This document shows positions 58,851-64,000 of a stretch of DNA of 64,000 nucleotides, piece by piece. The stretch is taken from contig NC_054872.1 of NCBI RefSeq assembly GCF_018320785.1, positions 22,092,769 to 22,156,768 on the forward strand, given 5' to 3'. A program made the position numbers and the translations under genes. The stretch is from Cheilinus undulatus (taxonomy: Eukaryota; Chordata; Actinopteri; Labriformes; Labridae). Position 1 is the first letter of the stretch, and each line of letters begins with the position of its first letter. Under the pieces are notes generated by a model. The model was not told the DNA's origin. It was given only the letters and a program-made list of their open reading frames with translations, and ran no database searches.

Positions 58851-60326
58851 TACAGTGCCGATAAAAGTATTCACCACATTGGATGTTTGGCCCTTTTATT
58901 GATTTTAAAAATCCATCATGGTCAATATAATTTGGCCTGTTTCACGAAATACATTACAAAATCCTCTTAAATGTCAAATGAAAACTGATTTTTGCAAAGT
59001 AATTGCAGTTAAACAAAAATATGTAGGGTCAAATAAGTGGCTGCATAAATTTATAATGAAACAGAGGTCTAGCCGATTGGTGTTTGTAGTCTCACAATCA
59101 GTGAAATGGGGATCACCTGAGTGCATTAAATATGTTTCATGCGGTTGTAGTATAAAGTCACCCGTGTCTGGAAGATCCGCTCACTGGTTAATCAGTACTC
59201 CTGGCTACCATTACACCATGAAGACAAAAGAACCCTCCAAGCAACTCAGAGAAAAGGTTATTGAAAGTATAAGTCAGGAGATGAGTACAAAAAAATTCCA
59301 AGGCACTGAACATCCCCCAGAGTTCATTTCAATCCATCATTAAGAAATGGAAGGAATATGGCACATGTGTAAATCTGCCTTGATCAGGTCATCCTCACAA
59401 ACTGAGTGACCATGCAAGGAGACTAGGGAGAGAGGCCACCAAGACACCTATGACTACTCTGAAGGAGTAGCTGAGATGGGAGAGACTCTGCAGACAACAA
59501 CTGTTGCCTGGGTTCTTCACCAGTCAAAGCGTTATGGGAGAGAGACAAAGAGAAAGCCACTGTTGAAGAAAACTCAGATTAAATCTGTACTAGAGTTCAT
59601 CAGAAGGCATGCGGGAGACTCCATGGTCAAGTGGAAGAAAGTTCTTTGGTCTGATGAGACCAAAACGATGCTTTCTGGCCATCAGACAAGAAGCTATGAA
59701 TGGTGGACACTGAACACTGCACATCACCACAAACACACCGTCCTCACTGTGAGGCAGGTTGGTGGCAGCATCATGCTGTGGGGATACTTCTTGGCAGCCG
59801 GCCCTGGAAGGCTTGTAAAGGTAAAGGGTAAAATGAATGTGGCAAAATATAAGAAAATCCCAGAGGATAACCTTATTCAGTCTGCAAGAGAACTACGGCT
59901 TGGGAGAAGATTTATTTTCCAGCAAGATAATGACCCAAAGCATACAGCAAGAGCTATCCAGAAATGGTCTAAAGACAACAAGTTGAATATCTGGAGCGGC
60001 CAAGTCAAAGCCCAGACCTCAATCCAATAGAGAGTTTGTGGCTGGATTTGAAAAGGGCTGTTCACGCCTGATCCCTATGCAACCAGTCAAAGATTGAGCA
60101 GTTTTGCATAGAAGAATGGAGTAAAATTGCTTTGTCCACTAAATACTGATGTGAATATGTATGCACTTATTTTACATTAGATGTTTTTGACATTACTTTG
60201 CAGAGATCTGTTTTCAGATTGACATTTTTTTTGTCCAAATCCAAATTATAGTGAGCATGATTGATTTATAAAATCAATAAAATGGTGAAGCATACAGGGG
60301 GATGAATACTTTTTAAAGACACTGTA
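58851..60326 (+). mobile_element. Tc1/mariner transposon with broken transposase
   Basis: TA-flanked ends tacagtgccgataaaagtat and (inverted) tacagtgtctttaaaaagta. The plus strand carries a transposase with start near 59218 (MKTKEPSKQLREKVIESI), frameshifts near 59340-59470, then WSDETK, GGSIMLWGYF, FQQDNDPKHTA, and, after a further frame change near 60000, PSQSPDLNPIES. All three catalytic regions are recognisable but never in one frame, so it is inactive. It is 1,476 bp, inserted into the GTGCAC-type array. Confidence 0.9.
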
Positions 60327-60560
60327 AAAAAGGTGCAATTACAAGTGAGAACTGTCAGAGAATGCACTATGAAATGTGCATCTAAAAGAGTGCAGTTTAC
60401 AGTGTGCTTATTAATGTGTGCTGGTAAAAGTATGAACTTAAAAGTATAAACTCTTTAGTGAGCATTTAAAATTGTGTACTTCAAAACTGAAAAATGTGCT
60501 TTTAAAAGTTTTCTCCCGAATGTGTGCATTTAACTGTGTATCTAAGTGTATGGAAAGTCA
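60327..60560. repeat. GTGCACTTTAAAGTG-type repeat, right part
   Basis: Continuation of the array interrupted by the Tc1 element (aatgtgcatctaaaagagtg, gtgagcatttaaaattgtgt). Confidence 0.6.
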
Positions 60561-60829
60561 TGACTGTGGCTAGAACATATCTTTTTGAGTTACTTAAATT
60601 ATTTGACATATTGTTCAAAATTTTTTATTGTTTTTTTCAATGAATGGTGTTACACTGTTAAAAATTAAAAGTGCAACTTTATCAACAAATAATCTCAAAG
60701 ACTTTACAGAGAAACACCTTCAACATTTGCAGTAAACTGTCTTTAAGAATGACCAGAAGCTGATCTCATCATAAACAGTTTCACACAGAAGAATGTTCGA
60801 CTCTGTCATTGCAAAAGATATTGTGATGT

Positions 60830-61984
60830 TTAATTTCTTGTCATCAAAATCAGAAAAAATACCATACAAAGAAAGACTAATAAGATATCTTTAGGTTTGA
60901 TGTTCTGAACTTTCATCTTCAGTCTCTGTACCCAACCAGCTTTCTCTTGGCCACAAAACAGAAAAACTCTCTCTTTGAATTTGCAGCTAGTGAAAGAGAA
61001 GATGGGGGTCCCAGTGTCTGAATCAAAAAAGGACACTAATCCTTCTTCATAGTCCACACACACCCCAACTCTGTCAGGTTTCCTGATCAAGAAAAAAGGT
61101 ACAGGGTTTTTGTACAAAGCAAAGCAAATACAGCTATGATCCAGCCTTATGATCCAGCTTCCAAACTTAGGGTTAAAATTCCATGTCTTCTTCCTGTAAA
61201 ATGACTGTCTAACAATTCCCACATACCAGTGAGTGCCTACAGGGAGCTCAATGTTGTAGCAGAATCTCCCCCCAGAAATGCCCATATTTCCAGGTACAAG
61301 CATAAAAAAAGATTGTTGGCTTTGCTCTTCTGTGGCTTCATCTTTGTCTTTCATCACAGTTTGCCTTTGCTTAACTTCCTGCTCTTTCAATTTCTTCATC
61401 ACCACCCGAGCCATCTTGTCAACATATGCTTCCTCTAACAGGACTATATCATGATCACTGTGCTCTGTGCACTGGACACAAATGTTCATCAGATCATCCC
61501 TGCAGAACAGCTCCACAATCCTGTTGTGCTCCTTGCAGATTTTGTCCTCCAGGTTGTGCACGGGGTGGGTCAGTTTGTGTCTCTTTAAGGCAGCCACTTT
61601 ACGATGAGGTTCAAGGTGTGTCTCACAGAAGGAGGTCAAGCACACCAAACAAGTTTTAGAGGCCTTGACCTTGTTATCAAGGCAACAGTTGCATGCAACC
61701 TGGCCTGGTTTAATTGGAGTATCATTATTAGATATCACACTCTGTCTCTTCTTGAAGCTCTCCACAACATCTCTGAAAGCTATGTTGACACAAACTTTGA
61801 GCCCTTTCCTGAACTTCCGGTTGCACAGGGGACACTTACACAGCTCTTTGCCTTCCCAGTGCAGGCTGATGCACCCCTTGCAGAAGTTGTGTCCACATGG
61901 TATAGAAACAGGCTCAGTGAACACATCCAGACAGATGGAGCATGTGAACTGATCTTCAGATGAGAACCTGCTGTCTGTGGCCAT
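60830..61984 (-). CDS. Tail-anchored TRIM E3 ligase, copy B
   Basis: 384 residues in one coding exon, ATG at 61982-61984 just after an acceptor (ctcctctag). The RING, B-box 1 and B-box 2 match copy A almost residue for residue (changes are few, e.g. CNRKFRKGLKVCVNIAF against CNEKFSKELKVCVNTAF). After the B-boxes the proteins part company: B has a short acidic linker (TVMKDKDEATEEQSQQ) and a diverged SPRY-like module (GRFCYNIELPVG, VGVCVDYEEGLVSFFDSDTG). It ends with ILLVFLCMVFFLILMT only two residues from the C-terminus, a classic tail-anchor position. The non-coding exon donor is at 62284/62285. A diverged SPRY with a conserved RING suggests altered target choice with the same catalytic head. 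Confidence 0.86.
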   Translation of the reverse strand: MATDSRFSSEDQFTCSICLDVFTEPVSIPCGHNFCKGCISLHWEGKELCKCPLCNRKFRKGLKVCVNIAFRDVVESFKKRQSVISNNDTPIKPGQVACNCCLDNKVKASKTCLVCLTSFCETHLEPHRKVAALKRHKLTHPVHNLEDKICKEHNRIVELFCRDDLMNICVQCTEHSDHDIVLLEEAYVDKMARVVMKKLKEQEVKQRQTVMKDKDEATEEQSQQSFFMLVPGNMGISGGRFCYNIELPVGTHWYVGIVRQSFYRKKTWNFNPKFGSWIIRLDHSCICFALYKNPVPFFLIRKPDRVGVCVDYEEGLVSFFDSDTGTPIFSFTSCKFKERVFLFCGQEKAGWVQRLKMKVQNIKPKDILLVFLCMVFFLILMTRN

Positions 61985-61999
61985 TTCTAGAGGAGAGGG

Positions 62000-62525
62000 G
62001 GAGTTCAGATTTAAAGAAAATCCTCAGTGGAAGTGATTGCATGGTTCCTAAAAGCTACCTGTATGACCTCTAAATAACATATTGACAACATAAAACATTG
62101 CAGATTTCATATTTGATACCTCACAGTGAAAAAGGGAACAGTACAAGGAATGAAACTGAGGTCAAAAAATCTAGTACATAACATTTCATTTCCTTGCACA
62201 AACACATAAACTTAACCGCAAGTAATGCAAAACAAAACATATTCCACAGTTTTATCATTACAGTGCATTGCTATTGAACTTTACCTGCTTAGATGGAGCC
62301 CTCTGCCCTGTGAAGTCTTTCAGTTCAAACTGAACTGTTTACCAGATGTGTACTTTTGCAGCACGGCACTATGTTAAGTTTCATTTCTCTGAAAATGTTG
62401 CTCATCCTCTCATACTCCGCCCATCTGCTCTGACTTGTTTTTAACCTCTTGTGGATTGACAAACTAAATATGACAGCTTTTTATGATACAGTAAGAAGCT
62501 GAGGAAACACTGAGGTGTTACTTCC
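62000..62525 (-). promoter_or_regulatory. TRIM copy B 5' region
   Basis: Homologous to the flank of copy A. On the minus strand GAGAAATGAAACTT is ISRE-like (one-base spacer instead of two). TTCTCTGAA at 62385-62393 is a perfect GAS-type STAT site, where copy A has a 4-bp spacer. Confidence 0.3.
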
Positions 62526-62530
62526 TGAAG

Positions 62531-63153
62531 TGTCATGATCCAGGTTATGAGTTGTTATGTTTATTCATTTTCTAGTGGGTCTTCTGTGTTTACTCAGTGT
62601 ATTTTGTGTTTCTAGTGTTTAGTTCAGTTTATTAGAAGTTTTATATAGTCCTTGTGTTTCTGTGTTCTATGTGCTTCATGTGTAGTAATTCCCTGTTTCA
62701 TGTTTTGTTAATTCCCTGTTTCTAGTATTTAGTTTGACCAGTTTTGAGTTTTTGTTTGCTTCTAATGTTATGTTCCATGCTTCCTGTTTTATTTTGTAGT
62801 TGCCTTCCCTTGTGTGTGATTTCAGTTTTGCTTCCTGCTTCAGTTTCCCTCCTCATTGATTACCTTCACCAGTTCCACCTGTGTCTGATTGTCCACACCT
62901 GTCCTCCGTTGTTAATCACTCCCTGTGTATTTAAGCTCTGTGTCTCTGTGTCGGATCGTTAGATGTCTTCCTCGTGCCTGTTGCTCCTCATTGTTACTCC
63001 CAGTGTTATTGCCTTGTGCTGCTCCAGTGTTTTTGCCTTCTGTGGATTTAGTTTAAGTAAGTTCTTTTGTTTGTTAATCAAATCAGTCTTTTAGTTTTCA
63101 TCTGCATTTTGGGTCCTTCGTCTTTTGTTTTTGGATTTTGCCTAAACCTGACA
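62531..63153. mobile_element. Solo LTR with 5-bp target duplication
   Basis: A 623-bp insert starting TGTCATGATCC and ending CCTGACA, so the termini are inverted TGTCA/TGACA. TGAAG flanks it on both sides (62526-62530 and 63154-63158). It contains a TATA-like gtatttaagct near 62927. No internal retroviral or retrotransposon coding DNA is present, as expected after LTR-LTR recombination. The family is unknown. The paralogous segment upstream of TRIM copy A (58102-58115) has the uninterrupted sequence. Confidence 0.8.
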
Positions 63154-63557
63154 TGAAGTCCTAATAGGCGGTGTTATGTGTATCAAACAGAAATGAGTCT
63201 CAGCTGAAGGACATGATTTATTCCACAGAAAATCTGTCCAGTCCATTTAACCAGTGGTTCAGTTTTATGTTTTAAACAATTGATTAAGAGAAAAAAAAAT
63301 CTAAAATGTGCCTACAAATTTTCTGTACTTTCATAAGTGTCTATGACTGGTAACCTGGTTATGGTTGCCCAGTTTGAACCTTGAACTCAAGGTTATATGG
63401 TAAAACCAGCTGTAAGTCATAGAATGAAGACTCAGTACTATAATTTCTAATCTAATAAAACTAGATTGAGAAGCTATCTGAATTTAAACAATGTCACTTC
63501 TCTGATACTGTTTACAAGTAACCTTATATAATGAAAAAAAGTAGATTGGTTGTAGAC

Positions 63558-63665
63558 CTACCTACCTGTATACCAGTCTGTCTTCCTGCCTACCTACCTA
63601 CCTACTTACCTACCTACCTATAAATACCAGCCTACCTTCCTACCTAACTACGTACCTACCTACCT
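63558..63665. repeat. (CCTA)n-type simple repeat
   Basis: Repeated cctacctacctacctactta with interspersed variants (cctgcctacc, cttcctaccta). Imperfect tetranucleotide repeat. Confidence 0.85.
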
Positions 63666-63779
63666 CATCTGCTCATCTTGTTTCAGAGGTAACCGAAACA
63701 TTTTAGCTCACTTACATGTTTATACTTCTAAGACCTCTAAAAATTTTGCAGTTGAGGTGCAAACTTTACTGTGCCAAAC

Positions 63780-64000
63780 ACTAGTGTAGTGGAAAAGTGT
63801 GCACTTTAAAGTGTACACATAACAGTGTACCCATAAAGGGGGGACTTTAAGTATGCAGTTTATATTGTTCCCTTTAAAATGTGTACACAACAGCAGGTGC
63901 TTTAGTGTTCCATTGAAAGAATATGCTTAAAATACACACTTAAATTGTACAAACTCAGGCTGCTATAAAATGTAAACTTACAACTTTCCACTTTCAAATT
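63780..64000. repeat. GTGCACTTTAAAGTG-type repeat, second locus
   Basis: gtgcactttaaagtgtacac and similar words, matching the array at 58570-58850. It lies at the corresponding place of the second TRIM unit and runs off the window. Confidence 0.6.

Noticed and set aside
1-64000. CRISPR arrays, prokaryotic operons, phage or plasmid features
   Set aside because: The DNA is plainly vertebrate nuclear; the repeats seen are transposons and simple repeats.

Overview
The window is nuclear DNA of a ray-finned (teleost) fish, probably a percomorph. It holds spliced vertebrate genes with GT/AG introns, several decayed Tc1/mariner families, Rex-type LINE pieces, MITE-like elements and a tandem pair of fish-type TRIM genes. 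The sdc2-cpq neighbourhood matches human 8q22. All gene models were read by hand: each exon listed keeps frame across GT/AG (or AG|/|GT on the minus strand) splice sites, but no search or transcript evidence was available.

Layout, left to right. (1) 725-11555, minus: cpq (carboxypeptidase Q), seven exons including the two that carry the zinc site; its 3' end lies beyond the left edge. (2) 11869-12369, minus: an unassigned coding-looking ORF just upstream of cpq. (3) 16711-27816, minus: sdc2 (syndecan-2), five exons, a long 3'UTR and a CpG-rich promoter with a CRE. (4) 30773-42071, minus: mrs2 (mitochondrial Mg2+ channel), eleven exons. (5) 36886-39396, plus: an intact six-exon gene nested antisense in an mrs2 intron. 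It encodes a predicted secreted integrin-beta relative of 456 residues that has the PSI domain, a reduced hybrid domain, the I-EGF stalk and the beta-tail, but no beta-I (vWA) head, transmembrane segment or cytoplasmic tail. (6) 45157-53476, plus: a 17-exon CLPTM1L-family gene. (7) 56393-57637 and 60830-61984, minus: a tandem pair of TRIM genes with RING, two B-boxes, hardly any coiled coil, a SPRY-like module and a hydrophobic C-terminal anchor.

The strongest candidate for something undescribed is the headless, anchorless integrin-beta gene: all its domain losses fall at clean boundaries and the reading frame is intact. Second is the TRIM pair. Its RING/B-box halves are almost identical at DNA level while the SPRY halves and flanks have diverged, which points to gene conversion. 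A 623-bp solo LTR with a perfect 5-bp target duplication sits in one copy, and the matching empty site is still visible in the other, which gives an order of events. Other notable points are a fold-back Tc1 element with opposed arms, an mrs2 C-terminus that reads through a CA microsatellite, and a Gly-to-Cys change in the syndecan-2 transmembrane dimer motif.

The genes do not form a pathway. sdc2 and cpq are an old syntenic pair, mrs2 and the integrin-like gene share a locus by nesting, and the TRIM genes look like a young, fast-changing innate-immunity-type family.
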